64,000 nt of DNA, taken from assembly GCF_026672375.1 (NCBI RefSeq), contig NZ_JAPPRA010000001.1, positions 992,001 to 1,056,000 on the forward strand, read 5' to 3'. Both the position numbers and the translations under genes were made by a program. Positions 24,545 to 33,734 of this stretch are shown piece after piece. Under the pieces are notes generated by a model. The model ran no database searches and was not told where the DNA came from. It worked only from the letters and a program-made list of their open reading frames with translations. The number at the start of each line of letters is the position of its first letter. The first letter of the stretch is position 1. This DNA comes from Caulobacter sp. SL161 (GTDB taxonomy: Bacteria > Pseudomonadota > Alphaproteobacteria > Caulobacterales > Caulobacteraceae).

Positions 24545-27500
24545 ATGTCCAAGAATACCACGGGGCGCGTGCGCGGCCTGCAATACGGCGTCTCGGGCGG
24601 CGCCCTGGCGCTGGCGATGGCGTTTGCCGGCGCGGCGAGCGCGCAGACCGCCCCGTCCGCTCCGGCCGACGATCAGGTCGAAGCCGTCGTCGTCACCGGT
24701 TTCCGGGCCTCTCTGGCCAATGCGCTGGACGTCAAGCGTCGTGAGAACGACCTCGTCGACGTCATCAAGGCGCAAGACATCGCCGACTTCCCCGATCTGA
24801 ACCTCGCCGAGTCGCTGCAGCGCGTGCCCGGCGTCTCGATCGACCGTGACGGCGGCGAAGGCCGCACCATCACCGTTCGCGGCCTGGGCCCTGACTTCAC
24901 CGTCGTGCGCCTGAACGGCCTGGAAGCCCTGGCCACCACCGGCGGCAAGGACGGTTCGGGCGGCGCCAACCGCGGCCGCCAGTTCGACTTCTCGATCTTC
25001 GCCTCGGAGCTGTTCAACAGCGTCACGGTGCGCAAGTCGACCTCGGCCATGAACGAGGAAGGCTCGCTGGGCGCGATCGTCGACCTGCAGGCCGGTCGTC
25101 CGTTCGACTTCAGCAAGTTCACGATGAGCGCCAGCGCCAAAGTGGGCTGGAACGATCTCTCGCGGAAGAGCGACCCGCGCTACACCTTCCTGGTCAGCAA
25201 CCGCTGGGACACCGGCATTGGTGAAATCGGCGCTCTGCTGTCGGTCGCCTACGCCACCCGCGCTCAGCGCGAGGAAGGCTCCTCGACCGGCCGCTGGGAA
25301 AACCCCTCGGTCCGCTTCAACTCGGCGACGGCGTTCCCCTGCACGGGCGCGGCCTACAACCCCGTCAGCGGTCCGGCCCTGAGCTGCGCCCAGATCGGCA
25401 CTGTCACGGGCGGCACCAACCCGACCGTCACCGCCGCCTCGGGGACGGCCAACAATCTCTGGCACCCGCGGATCCCGCGCTACGGCCGCCTGGACTATGA
25501 TCAAGAGCGTCTGGGCGTGACCGGCTCGCTGCAATGGCGTCCGAACGACCGCTCGACCCTGACCCTCGACACGATGCTGGCCAAGTTCCAGAACAACCGT
25601 GACGAGACCTATCTGGAGATCATCTCGTTCAGCCGTAGCGGCGCGGGCCTGCCCCAGACCGACGTCGTGAACTTCACGGCCGACAGCAAGGGCACCCTGA
25701 TCAAGGGCACCTTCGACGACGTCGATGTCCGCACCGAGTATCGCCACGACACCCTGAAGACCGAGTTCAATCAGTTCGCCCTGACCTACGACACCCGGTT
25801 CGGTGAAGGCGGCAACCTGAAGGTCGGCTACGGCCAGTCGCGCTCGATCCAGGACAACCCGGAACAGACGACCTTCTCGTTCGAGCGCTACGACAGCGAC
25901 AACTACAGCTACGACTACTCGGCTGACGACAAGCTGCCGAACTTCAACTACGGCTTCGACGCGACGAACCCGGCCAACTACGTCTATAGCCCGACCAACA
26001 CCCTGGGCGACGCCTCGTTGCTGCGTATGCGTCCGAGCAAGGCGGTCAACACCTTTAAGACCGTCTTCGCTGATGTGGACTACCAGATCCTCGATGGGTT
26101 CAAGCTGCGTTACGGCGCCAAGTACAAGGAGTACGGCTTCACCTCGTGGGAGAAGCGCCTGAGCTCGCGCGTGCTTGCCGGTAACTCCGCCACCACCTTC
26201 ACCAACGAAGCTGCGTTCGGCCTGCCGGCCGGCGTCACCGTGGCTGACGTGTCGCGCGTGATCACCGGCTTTGGTCGTGGCCTCGACATCCCGGCCGGCG
26301 TACCGACCTCGTGGTTGGCCCCCGACCTGGACAAGCTACGTCAGAAGCTCGGCTACGACTGTAACTGCGTGAACGCCAACGGCGACTTCCGCCTCAGCGT
26401 CCTGAACCAGCTGGGCGCGATGCGGGCGATCACCGAGAAGGACACCGCCTTCTACATCCAGGGCGACTTCGACTACGACATCTTCAACATCCCGGTGCGC
26501 GGTAACTTCGGCGTCCGTTATGTGAAGACCGAGCAGGAAGCGACCGGCAACTACAGCACCGGCAACACCACCCAGACCGTCACGACGCTGGGCGGCACCT
26601 TCAGCCAGCGCGTGCCGATCGCCGCCACCCAGACGGTCAAGCGCCAGTACACCAACACGCTGCCGTCGCTGAACATCTCGGCCCAGCCGTTCGACAGCTT
26701 CTTCGTCCGCTTCGCCGCCGCCAAGGTGATGACGCGTCCGCAGCTGCCGAACCTGTCGCCCGGCTTCACGGCGATGAGCCAGCAGGCTCAGACCCTGACG
26801 CGCGGCAATCCCGAACTGAACCCGATGCTCGCCAACAATCTGGACCTGAGCTTCGAGTGGTATCCGGACAAGGAAACCCTGTTCTCGGTCGGCTTCTTCC
26901 AGAAGGACATCAAGTCCTACATCCAGACCTCGTCGGTCGCGGTGCCGTGGGCGGAAACCGAGCTGCCGGACAACCTGCTGACGAACGGCAACACCGCCGA
27001 CACGCTGTTCACGGTCACGACCCAGATCAACACCCCCGGCGGCAAGCTGAAGGGCTTTGAGGTCTCGCTGCAGCGTCCGTTCACCTTCCTGCCGGCGCCG
27101 TTCGATGGCTTCGGCGGCATCGTGAACTACACCCACGTGCAGAGCGACATCCAGTACGTGATCGCCAACCCGGTCTATTCGGGCACGCCCCGCGTCCTGG
27201 TCACGCCGGCGGTCATGCTGACCCAGCCGCTGGTGAACCTGTCGCCCGACGCCTACAACGCGACGCTCTACTACGAAAAGAACGACTTCAAGGCCCGTAT
27301 CTCGGCCTCGTATCGTGACCCGTACCTGATCCAGGTGGCGCCGTCGGCGACCAACAACAACGATGTCCGCATCAAGGAAAAGACGCTGAACATCGACAGC
27401 CAGGTCAGCTACAACTTCAAGAACTTTACGGTCACGTTGGAAATGATCAACCTGACCGACGAAAAGGACAGCAAGGTTATCGACTCGACCCGTATGATTT

Positions 27501-27559
27501 CGGAAGAGTACGTTCACTACGGTCGCCAGTACTATCTGGGCGTGAAGTGGAAGTTCTAA
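24545..27559 (+). CDS. TonB-dependent receptor (Xanthomonas/Caulobacter type)
   Basis: A 1,004-residue outer-membrane receptor. The N terminus has a signal peptide (ALALAMAFAGAASAQ), a TonB box region VEAVVVTGFRASL, a plug domain (FPDLNLAESLQRVPGVSIDRDGGEGRTITVRGLGPDFT) and then a long beta barrel ending in YYLGVKWKF, with the required final Phe. The plug opening is characteristic of the large TonB-dependent receptor family found in Xanthomonas and Caulobacter that takes up carbohydrates. GGAGGAGG precedes the ATG. It is between che and nag genes; its promoter carries LacI-type operators rather than the NagR-like sites, so its substrate may not be GlcNAc. Confidence 0.92.
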   Translation: MSKNTTGRVRGLQYGVSGGALALAMAFAGAASAQTAPSAPADDQVEAVVVTGFRASLANALDVKRRENDLVDVIKAQDIADFPDLNLAESLQRVPGVSIDRDGGEGRTITVRGLGPDFTVVRLNGLEALATTGGKDGSGGANRGRQFDFSIFASELFNSVTVRKSTSAMNEEGSLGAIVDLQAGRPFDFSKFTMSASAKVGWNDLSRKSDPRYTFLVSNRWDTGIGEIGALLSVAYATRAQREEGSSTGRWENPSVRFNSATAFPCTGAAYNPVSGPALSCAQIGTVTGGTNPTVTAASGTANNLWHPRIPRYGRLDYDQERLGVTGSLQWRPNDRSTLTLDTMLAKFQNNRDETYLEIISFSRSGAGLPQTDVVNFTADSKGTLIKGTFDDVDVRTEYRHDTLKTEFNQFALTYDTRFGEGGNLKVGYGQSRSIQDNPEQTTFSFERYDSDNYSYDYSADDKLPNFNYGFDATNPANYVYSPTNTLGDASLLRMRPSKAVNTFKTVFADVDYQILDGFKLRYGAKYKEYGFTSWEKRLSSRVLAGNSATTFTNEAAFGLPAGVTVADVSRVITGFGRGLDIPAGVPTSWLAPDLDKLRQKLGYDCNCVNANGDFRLSVLNQLGAMRAITEKDTAFYIQGDFDYDIFNIPVRGNFGVRYVKTEQEATGNYSTGNTTQTVTTLGGTFSQRVPIAATQTVKRQYTNTLPSLNISAQPFDSFFVRFAAAKVMTRPQLPNLSPGFTAMSQQAQTLTRGNPELNPMLANNLDLSFEWYPDKETLFSVGFFQKDIKSYIQTSSVAVPWAETELPDNLLTNGNTADTLFTVTTQINTPGGKLKGFEVSLQRPFTFLPAPFDGFGGIVNYTHVQSDIQYVIANPVYSGTPRVLVTPAVMLTQPLVNLSPDAYNATLYYEKNDFKARISASYRDPYLIQVAPSATNNNDVRIKEKTLNIDSQVSYNFKNFTVTLEMINLTDEKDSKVIDSTRMISEEYVHYGRQYYLGVKWKF

Positions 27560-27587
27560 GCTTCCACTAGCCCCAGGGCTGAATATG

Positions 27588-27621
27588 GAAAGGGCGCTGA
27601 CCTCACGGTCAGCGCCCTTTC
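27588..27621. terminator. Bidirectional terminator between receptor and nagA
   Basis: gaaagggcgctgacc (27588-27602) and ggtcagcgccctttc (27607-27621) are exact reverse complements, a 15-bp stem with a tcac loop. AAA/TTT ends on both sides give short U-tracts in either direction. It sits between convergent genes. Confidence 0.85.
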
Positions 27622-27640
27622 TGCATCCAACACACCTGTC

Positions 27641-28777
27641 TCAACCTTCCTGGCCGTCGATCCAGGTGGCCGTGACCTCCAGGCGGTCGTTCAGCAAGCA
27701 TAGGTCCGCCGCATAGCCCGGCGCGATCCGGCCGCGACCGTGTCCAAGACCCAGGAAGCTCGCCGGGGCGTGAGACGCCATCATCACGGCGTCTTCCAGG
27801 CTGAGGTCCAGCAGCTCGATCGCGTTGCGCACCGCGCCGATCATGTCGAGATCCGATCCCGCCAGGGTGCCGTGGTCATCAACGCAGACACCGTCGACCA
27901 CTCGGATATCCCGGCCCTGAAGATTGAACCGCTTGTCAGGCAGACCCACCGTCGGCATCGCGTCGGTGACCAGCATGAAGCGATCGAGGGCGCGGGTCCG
28001 CAGGGCGATTTTCAGCACCACCGGGTCGACATGGCGGCCATCGACGATGATCCCGCACCAGGCGTCTGGGCTCTCCAGCGCCGCGCCGACTGCGCCGGGC
28101 TCGCGGCTCGTCAGGGGCGACATGGCGTTGAACAGGTGCGTAAAGCCGGTCAGGCCATGCTCCAGGGCCTGGCGCATGGTCGCGTAGAGGGCGTTGGTGT
28201 GCCCGGCGGCCACGATGACGCCGGCGTCCGCCAAGCGCCCGATAATCTGGGGCGTGGTGCGTTCCGGCGCGAGGGTCACCAGCGTTTTGCCGCGCTTGAG
28301 CGAGGTGAGCAGCGCCAGCGCCTCGTCGTCGATGACCCGAAATTTTTCGGCGTCATGGATGCCTTTCCGCTTGGGGTTCAGGAATGGGCCCTCGATGTGA
28401 AGTCCCAACACCCCTGGCACGCCCTGCGCGATGGCCTCCTCGGTGGCGCGCATCGCCTGGTCGACGACGCGCAGATCGTCGCTGATCAGGGTGGGCAGGA
28501 AGCCCGTTGTCCCGAAGCGACGGTGCGCCGCGCCGATCGTCGCGATCGTCTCGACCGTGGGCGCGTCGTTGAAAAGCACGCCGCCGCCGCCATTGACCTG
28601 GGTGTCGATGAAACCCGGGACCAGCAGACCGCCCTTCAGGTCGCGAGGCTTGGCGTCCGAAGGCGTCTGCGCGGCGTCGATGACGTCCAGGATCAGACCA
28701 TCCTTGACCAGGACGACTTTGCCTTCGACGACGCCGCTCTCCGTCAGGACGCGGCCATTGATCAGAGCAGCCGGCAT
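27641..28777 (-). CDS. nagA: N-acetylglucosamine-6-phosphate deacetylase
   Basis: A 378-residue amidohydrolase that removes the acetyl group from GlcNAc-6-P, giving glucosamine-6-P. Motifs: GFIDTQVNGGGG after the first strand (the first metal ligand pair is replaced by Q/N as in single-metal NagA enzymes), the metal Glu in LGLHIEGPFLNP, the His residues in AAGHTNA and THLFNAM, and the catalytic Asp in LVTDAMPTVG. Full length. The start overlaps the stop of the SIS deaminase gene by one base, so the two are coupled. Confidence 0.95.
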   Translation of the reverse strand: MPAALINGRVLTESGVVEGKVVLVKDGLILDVIDAAQTPSDAKPRDLKGGLLVPGFIDTQVNGGGGVLFNDAPTVETIATIGAAHRRFGTTGFLPTLISDDLRVVDQAMRATEEAIAQGVPGVLGLHIEGPFLNPKRKGIHDAEKFRVIDDEALALLTSLKRGKTLVTLAPERTTPQIIGRLADAGVIVAAGHTNALYATMRQALEHGLTGFTHLFNAMSPLTSREPGAVGAALESPDAWCGIIVDGRHVDPVVLKIALRTRALDRFMLVTDAMPTVGLPDKRFNLQGRDIRVVDGVCVDDHGTLAGSDLDMIGAVRNAIELLDLSLEDAVMMASHAPASFLGLGHGRGRIAPGYAADLCLLNDRLEVTATWIDGQEG

Positions 28778-29865
28778 CAGACGGTTTCGGTGACCTTGTT
28801 CAGATGCGGCGGGCTATCTGGATCATAGCCACGCGCGACCGAGAGCGCATTGGCCATGCGGTAGAAGCTCTGGATCATCAGGATCGGCTCCAGCACAGGG
28901 TGGCTGGCAAGGGTCGGCAGCGCGTCTGTCGCGCTGGCGCCGCCGGCGATCAGCACGCTGGCGCCGCGCGCCCGCAGGCCGGCGGCCATCTCGTCGACGC
29001 TGGCGCGGCTCTCGTCGTTCTGGGCGAAGACCAGGGCGGGGAAGCCGTCCTTCACCAGGGCCATCGGGCCATGCAGCACCTCGGCGGCGCTGAAGGCCTC
29101 GGCGTGCAGGCCGCAGGTCTCCTTGAACTTCAGAGCCGCCTCCAGGGCGACGCCAAACCCGACGCCGCGCCCCAGCACATAGAGGTTGCTGGCGGTCTTC
29201 AGGCGCTCGACCGCGGGGGACCAATCCAGGGTCCAGGCGGCCGCCAGGGCTGCGGGAAGGTCCTGCAGAGCGGCGGTAAGCTCTGCGTCCTCGGTCCAGG
29301 CCGCGATCAGCTGGGTCACCGCGACGAGGGCTGCGATGTAGGACTTGGTGGCCGCGACGCTGATCTCTGGCCCGGCATGCAGAGGAATGACCTCGTCCGC
29401 CAGCGCCGCCAGCGGCGAGTCGACGACGTTCACCAGCGCCACGGTGTGAGCGCCGGCCGCCTTGGCGGCCTTCACAGCCGCCAGCAGGTCGGGGCTTTTG
29501 CCCGACTGGGAAATGGCCAGATAGAGCGCGCCCTCAAGGTTAGGGGAGGCGTCGTACACCGAGCTGACCGAAGGGCCTGCAGACGAGGTCAGCACCCCGG
29601 CCTTGGTCTCGATCAGGTAGCGGGCGAAGGTGGCGGCATGGTCGCTACTGCCCCGGGCGCAGGTGACCACGACCCTGGGCGGGTTTGCGCGCAGGCGCTG
29701 GGCCAGCGCCTGGATCTTTGGGGCGTTGGCGGTCAGCTGGACGGCGGCGATCCTGGCGGCCTCGCCGGCCTCCCGAAACATGTGGGTCGAGGCCGGCGCC
29801 AGGCTCGGAGGCGACGCGCCTGTGGGCGCGGGGGTCTCATGACGGGTCAAGACGGTCGCCTCCAA
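28777..29865 (-). CDS. Glucosamine-6-phosphate deaminase, NagB-II (SIS) type
   Basis: A 362-residue protein of two SIS domains without a glutaminase domain. SIS motifs: CARGSSDHAATFARYL, SQSGKSPDLL, VLGRGVGFGVALEAALKFKETCGLHAEAFSAAEVLHGP. This is the isomerase half of GlmS used as a deaminase in genomes that lack the classical NagB, for which none is seen here. It would convert glucosamine-6-P to fructose-6-P and ammonia, completing GlcNAc use after NagA. The start is TTG at 29865: GGAGGAG lies seven bases before it, and no ATG occurs before the first SIS helix. Confidence 0.85.
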   Translation of the reverse strand: MEATVLTRHETPAPTGASPPSLAPASTHMFREAGEAARIAAVQLTANAPKIQALAQRLRANPPRVVVTCARGSSDHAATFARYLIETKAGVLTSSAGPSVSSVYDASPNLEGALYLAISQSGKSPDLLAAVKAAKAAGAHTVALVNVVDSPLAALADEVIPLHAGPEISVAATKSYIAALVAVTQLIAAWTEDAELTAALQDLPAALAAAWTLDWSPAVERLKTASNLYVLGRGVGFGVALEAALKFKETCGLHAEAFSAAEVLHGPMALVKDGFPALVFAQNDESRASVDEMAAGLRARGASVLIAGGASATDALPTLASHPVLEPILMIQSFYRMANALSVARGYDPDSPPHLNKVTETV

Positions 29866-29893
29866 GCTCTACTCCTCCGACTTCAGCGCGTAC

Positions 29894-30637
29894 TCAGGAC
29901 AGGGAATTCAGTTCGGCGACGAAGTCGTAGGCGTCGCCGCGGTAGTAGGATTGCGTGACCTCGACGGCCCGTCCGTCCTTCAGGAAGCCTCGCCGCTCGA
30001 TCAGCAGGCCGGCGTCCTTGACAGGCACGCCCAGCAGGTCCGCCTGCTCGGCCTGGAACAGCACCGCGCGCAGCCGCTGGAGGGCGCGCACCGGGCGGTG
30101 ACCGGTCGTCTCCAGCGCTTCATAGAGCGATGTCCCCACCACTTCGGTGGAGGGCAGGGCGAAGGCCGCGATCGTTGTGTACTCCACCGCCATCGGCGCG
30201 CCGTCCGCATAGCGGATCCGTGCGAACCGATAGACCGGGGTTCCGGGCGACAGGCCCAGGGTCAGCGACTCCTCGGGGGTCACCTGGCCCTCGGTGCGGC
30301 TGATCCACTCGCTGCGCGGGACGCGACCGCGAGAGATCATGTCCTCGGTGAACGAGGACAGCTTGGAGAAGCTCTTCTCGACCCGCGCGGCGACAAAGGT
30401 ACCGGCGCCTTGGCGGCGCGTCAGCAAGCCCTCGCTGACCAGGCCGTCCAGCGCCTTGCGAACGGTGATGCGCGAGATGTTGAACTCGTCCGCCATGTCC
30501 CGCTCGGCGGGAAGGGCGTCGTCCGGAGCCAGCACCTTCTTCTGGATGGCTTCGCGCAGCGCGCGCTGCAGCTGCCGGTACAGCGGGGCGTGATCGCCCG
30601 TGGCGTCGAGACGGCCGATTCGTTCCGCAAACGTCAT
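29894..30637 (-). CDS. nagR: GntR-family (HutC/NagR type) repressor
   Basis: A 247-residue regulator. Residues 15-85 are the winged helix (PLYRQLQRALREAIQKKVL, PAERDMADEFNISRITVRKALDGLVSEGLLTRRQGAGTFV), followed by a UTRA effector domain (SLGLSPGTPVYRFARIRYADGAPMAVEYTTI, ending VTQSYYRGDAYDF). The HutC subfamily includes NagR/DasR repressors that respond to glucosamine- or GlcNAc-phosphates. It is in the nag group and divergent from the receptor, with TTGGTAT-type repeats between. The ATG at 30637 has GGGAGGG before it; a longer frame to 30706 has no such site. Confidence 0.88.
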   Translation of the reverse strand: MTFAERIGRLDATGDHAPLYRQLQRALREAIQKKVLAPDDALPAERDMADEFNISRITVRKALDGLVSEGLLTRRQGAGTFVAARVEKSFSKLSSFTEDMISRGRVPRSEWISRTEGQVTPEESLTLGLSPGTPVYRFARIRYADGAPMAVEYTTIAAFALPSTEVVGTSLYEALETTGHRPVRALQRLRAVLFQAEQADLLGVPVKDAGLLIERRGFLKDGRAVEVTQSYYRGDAYDFVAELNSLS

Positions 30638-30718
30638 GGCTGCGCCCTCCCTGCCTTGAGCTTCCCTGCGCCTCTGAGCGGCGCTCCCCGTCCGCTCCGA
30701 TAACATAGGACCATTCTC

Positions 30719-30726
30719 ATACCAAT
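30719..30726. promoter_or_regulatory. Candidate NagR half-site
   Basis: ataccaat is the exact reverse complement of attggtat at 30838-30845. Between them are caattggttt and ttttggtc, further TTGG-type elements. TTGGT-containing sequences fit HutC-type repressors. The spacing of over 100 bases would need looping. Confidence 0.4.
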
Positions 30727-30837
30727 AATGACCCGGTCTGCAATTGGTTTCTTTTTGGTCTTGTCATTCGAGAAAATTCCGTCACAGTCGCCTCCCGAGG
30801 CCTGAGAAGTACCACTTTCTGCGGATCCTCCCAGGAA

Positions 30838-30845
30838 ATTGGTAT
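30838..30845. promoter_or_regulatory. Candidate NagR half-site near receptor start
   Basis: attggtat, in the orientation opposite to the 30719 site, lies about 65 bases before the receptor ATG, a repressor-like position. Unproven. Confidence 0.4.
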
Positions 30846-30908
30846 CACATTGGGCTTGGGGTTCGGCTCCAGGCTTGATCGGCCCGGCACAATGGGGAGA
30901 AGCCGAGT

Positions 30909-33578
30909 ATGAAGACTATCCGTAAATCCGTCCTGGCGGCGTCCGCCAGCGCCATGGTGGTCATGATCGCCGCGCCGGCCATGGCCCAGAGCGGCGGCAA
31001 CGAGGTGGAGCAGGTGGTGATCACCGGGATCCGCGCCTCGCTGCTGCAATCGATCGAGTCCAAGCGCAAGGCTGACGCGATCGTCGACGTGGTCACCGCC
31101 GAGGATGTGGGCAAGTTCCCGAGCACGAACGTCGCCGAAGCGCTGACCATCGTTCCCGGCGTCACTGTCGATCGCGCCTTCGGTCAAGGCGAGAAGGTCA
31201 GCATCCTGGGCACCGACCCCGCGCTGAACCGCACCCTGCTCAATGGCCAGACCGTCGCCTCGGCCGACTGGTTCATCCTGGATTCTCCGGGCCGCACCTT
31301 CAACTATGCGCTGCTGGCGCCGCAGATCGTCGGCAAGGTCGACGTCTACAAGTCGCCCGAAGCGCGCATAGACGAAGGCAGCATCGGCGGCACCGTCATC
31401 GTCAACACCCGCAAGCCGCTGGACCTGAAGTCGGGCACGATCGCCGGCGCGGTAAGCTATCTCTACACCGATCGCTCGAAGAAGGGCGATCTGCAGGGCT
31501 CGCTGCTGGCCAGCTGGAAGAACGCTGACAGCACCTTCGGCGCCAGCTTTTCGATCCAGCGCGCGGAAGATCAGCTGCGTCGCGACGGCGTCGAGACCTA
31601 CGGCACCATCGCGGCCAACCAGTGGGCCGGCGGCAACCCGGACAATCCGGTCGACTCGCGCACCAAGGGGTGCGTCGGCTCGTGCGCCAGCACGCTGACG
31701 GCGAACCTGGGCGCCCGCAGCCCGAACGCCTTTGGCGCGTCCTATTTCGAGCAGGGCCGCACGCGCACGACCTACACCACCGCGCTGCAGTACAAGCCGA
31801 ACGACCAGCTCTCGCTGGAGTTCAACTGGCTGAAGATCGACGCCGACTACGACAACACCAATCAGTCGATGTACGCCTTCCAAGGCAACACCTGGAACAG
31901 CCTGGGCGCCCTGACCGGCCTGACCGTCAACAATGGCGTCGTCTCCAAGGCCTCGTTCAACAACGCGCTCAGCGTTCTGGACGTGCAGTACCGCGAGGCC
32001 GGCCTGAAGTCCGACACCTTCCACCTGAAGGGCGGCTACAAGGGCGATGGTTGGGACCTGAACGGCGAGGTCGGCAAGTCGACCGCCGACGGCGGCACCA
32101 AGCGTCAGGTGTTCCTCGAGTTCCTGAACTGGGCCAGCTACACGGTCGACATCAGCGGCGCGCCCAAGAGCCCGGGCAGTCTGACCTACACCACCAACGT
32201 GCTGGGCAATCCGAGTGCGTTTGCGACCGATCCGGGCTGGAGCGGCAACCTCGTCAGCAAGCCCACCTCGGATGAGGAAAAGTACGCCCAGTTCGACTTC
32301 GGCAAGGACTTCGACGGCGTCATCCAGCGCGTCCAGGTCGGCTACAAGCGTCGTGAACACCAGACCGGTCAGCAGTATGCGGGCATCGCCATCACCGGCG
32401 TCGCCGCCCCGGCCTCGTCGTTCAATCCCTCGACCGTGCCCAGCAACTACCTGAAGGGCTTCGACGGCGTCGGAACCCAGATGCAGAGCCGCTTCCGCAT
32501 CGACGGCGGGTCGATGGTCTCGTATGTCGAGAGCGGCAAGTGGCTGGCGGCGGGCGCCACCATGCCCAAGCCGTCGATCTTCGCGGCCGCCGAGTTCACC
32601 GCCGGCAACTGGAACATCCAGGAAGACATCGACGCCCTGTACGCCCAGGCCAACTTCAAGGCCGACAACGTGCGCGGCAACTTCGGCGTTCGCTATGTGA
32701 AGACCTCGGTCGACAGCGCCGGCTATGTCTGCAAGCCCGGCGCGGCCTGCAACAAGGCCGCCGACTGGAGCTGGAAGTCGACCAAGAAGAGCTACGACAA
32801 CGTCCTGCCCAGCGTGAACATCATCGTCGACGCCCGTGAGGACCTCGTCCTTCGCTTCGCGGCGGCCCAGGTGATCGCGCGTCCGAACTATTCGGACATG
32901 ACCAACTATTTCTGGCTGTCGGACGGCATCCTCACGGGCGGCGGCGGCAACCCGGCGCTGGAGCCCTACAAGTCGAGCAACTTCAACGCCTCGGCCGAGT
33001 GGTACTTCCAGCCCCAGGCGATCCTGTCGGCGGAGGTGTTCTACAAGGACATCTCCAACTACATCCTGCAGCGCACCCAGCCAGAGTCGTACTTCAACCA
33101 GTCGCAAGGCAAGGTCACGACCTACCAGATCAGCCGTCCGTTCAATGCGGGCTCGGCTGAGGTCAAGGGTCTGGCGATGGCCTACCAGCAGACCTTCGGC
33201 GGGGGCTTTGGCCTTCTGGCCAACTACACCTACGCCGACGCCTCGGGCCAGTCGGGCGCGCCGCTGCCCTACAGCTCGAAGAACCAGGTCAATCTCAGCC
33301 CCTTCTACGAGAACGGTCCGTTCTCGGCCCGGGCCACCTTCACCTGGCGCTCGAAGTACTTCACCGGCGTCGATCGCGGCGACGACATGTTCGTCAAGGC
33401 CGCCAAGACCCTCGACGCCACCGTGGGCTACGCCGTGACCAAAAACATCACGATGTCGCTCTCCGGCCAGAACCTGCTGGACAGCGAGTACTATGCCTAC
33501 GCCAACACCACGGCCCTGCCGCGCGGCGTCTACCGCACGGGCCGCAAGCTGCAAGCCACGCTGAACGTCGCGTTCTAG
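30909..33578 (+). CDS. TonB-dependent receptor of the nag locus
   Basis: An 889-residue outer-membrane receptor. It has a signal peptide ending AAPAMAQ, the TonB box VEQVVITGIRASLLQSIESKRKA, a plug with VGKFPSTNVAEALTIVPGVTVDR and GTDPALNRTLLNGQ, then a barrel of about 22 strands ending LQATLNVAF. It is the first gene after the NagR-like regulator and is followed by the hexosaminidase, the PTS genes and no competing transporter. In Caulobacter the receptor at this place takes up GlcNAc and chito-oligosaccharides. I rely on locus context for the substrate; the receptor class is certain. Confidence 0.93.
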   Translation: MKTIRKSVLAASASAMVVMIAAPAMAQSGGNEVEQVVITGIRASLLQSIESKRKADAIVDVVTAEDVGKFPSTNVAEALTIVPGVTVDRAFGQGEKVSILGTDPALNRTLLNGQTVASADWFILDSPGRTFNYALLAPQIVGKVDVYKSPEARIDEGSIGGTVIVNTRKPLDLKSGTIAGAVSYLYTDRSKKGDLQGSLLASWKNADSTFGASFSIQRAEDQLRRDGVETYGTIAANQWAGGNPDNPVDSRTKGCVGSCASTLTANLGARSPNAFGASYFEQGRTRTTYTTALQYKPNDQLSLEFNWLKIDADYDNTNQSMYAFQGNTWNSLGALTGLTVNNGVVSKASFNNALSVLDVQYREAGLKSDTFHLKGGYKGDGWDLNGEVGKSTADGGTKRQVFLEFLNWASYTVDISGAPKSPGSLTYTTNVLGNPSAFATDPGWSGNLVSKPTSDEEKYAQFDFGKDFDGVIQRVQVGYKRREHQTGQQYAGIAITGVAAPASSFNPSTVPSNYLKGFDGVGTQMQSRFRIDGGSMVSYVESGKWLAAGATMPKPSIFAAAEFTAGNWNIQEDIDALYAQANFKADNVRGNFGVRYVKTSVDSAGYVCKPGAACNKAADWSWKSTKKSYDNVLPSVNIIVDAREDLVLRFAAAQVIARPNYSDMTNYFWLSDGILTGGGGNPALEPYKSSNFNASAEWYFQPQAILSAEVFYKDISNYILQRTQPESYFNQSQGKVTTYQISRPFNAGSAEVKGLAMAYQQTFGGGFGLLANYTYADASGQSGAPLPYSSKNQVNLSPFYENGPFSARATFTWRSKYFTGVDRGDDMFVKAAKTLDATVGYAVTKNITMSLSGQNLLDSEYYAYANTTALPRGVYRTGRKLQATLNVAF

Positions 33579-33589
33579 GACGTTTGGCG

Positions 33590-33627
33590 ATCGGAGGCTT
33601 CGGCGCGATCCGAAGCCTCCGATGTTT
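33590..33627 (+). terminator. Hairpin after the nag receptor gene
   Basis: atcggaggcttcgg (33590-33603) pairs exactly with ccgaagcctccgat (33610-33623), with a cgcgat loop and gttt after it. It may attenuate transcription between the receptor and the hexosaminidase rather than stop it fully. Confidence 0.7.
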
Positions 33628-33734
33628 GCGCATTGATCCTACCCCTCCTGACTGCAAGCATGGAGCTGGGGCGGGGCGGCCTTGCCGTCCCGCCCGCTTT
33701 TTGCCGGCCGCCCACGACCTTTCCTGCGAGGCGC

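Noticed and set aside
30717-33554. A 945-codon minus-strand frame antisense to the nag receptor
   Set aside because: Same reason: a GC-codon shadow with no motifs or ribosome site.
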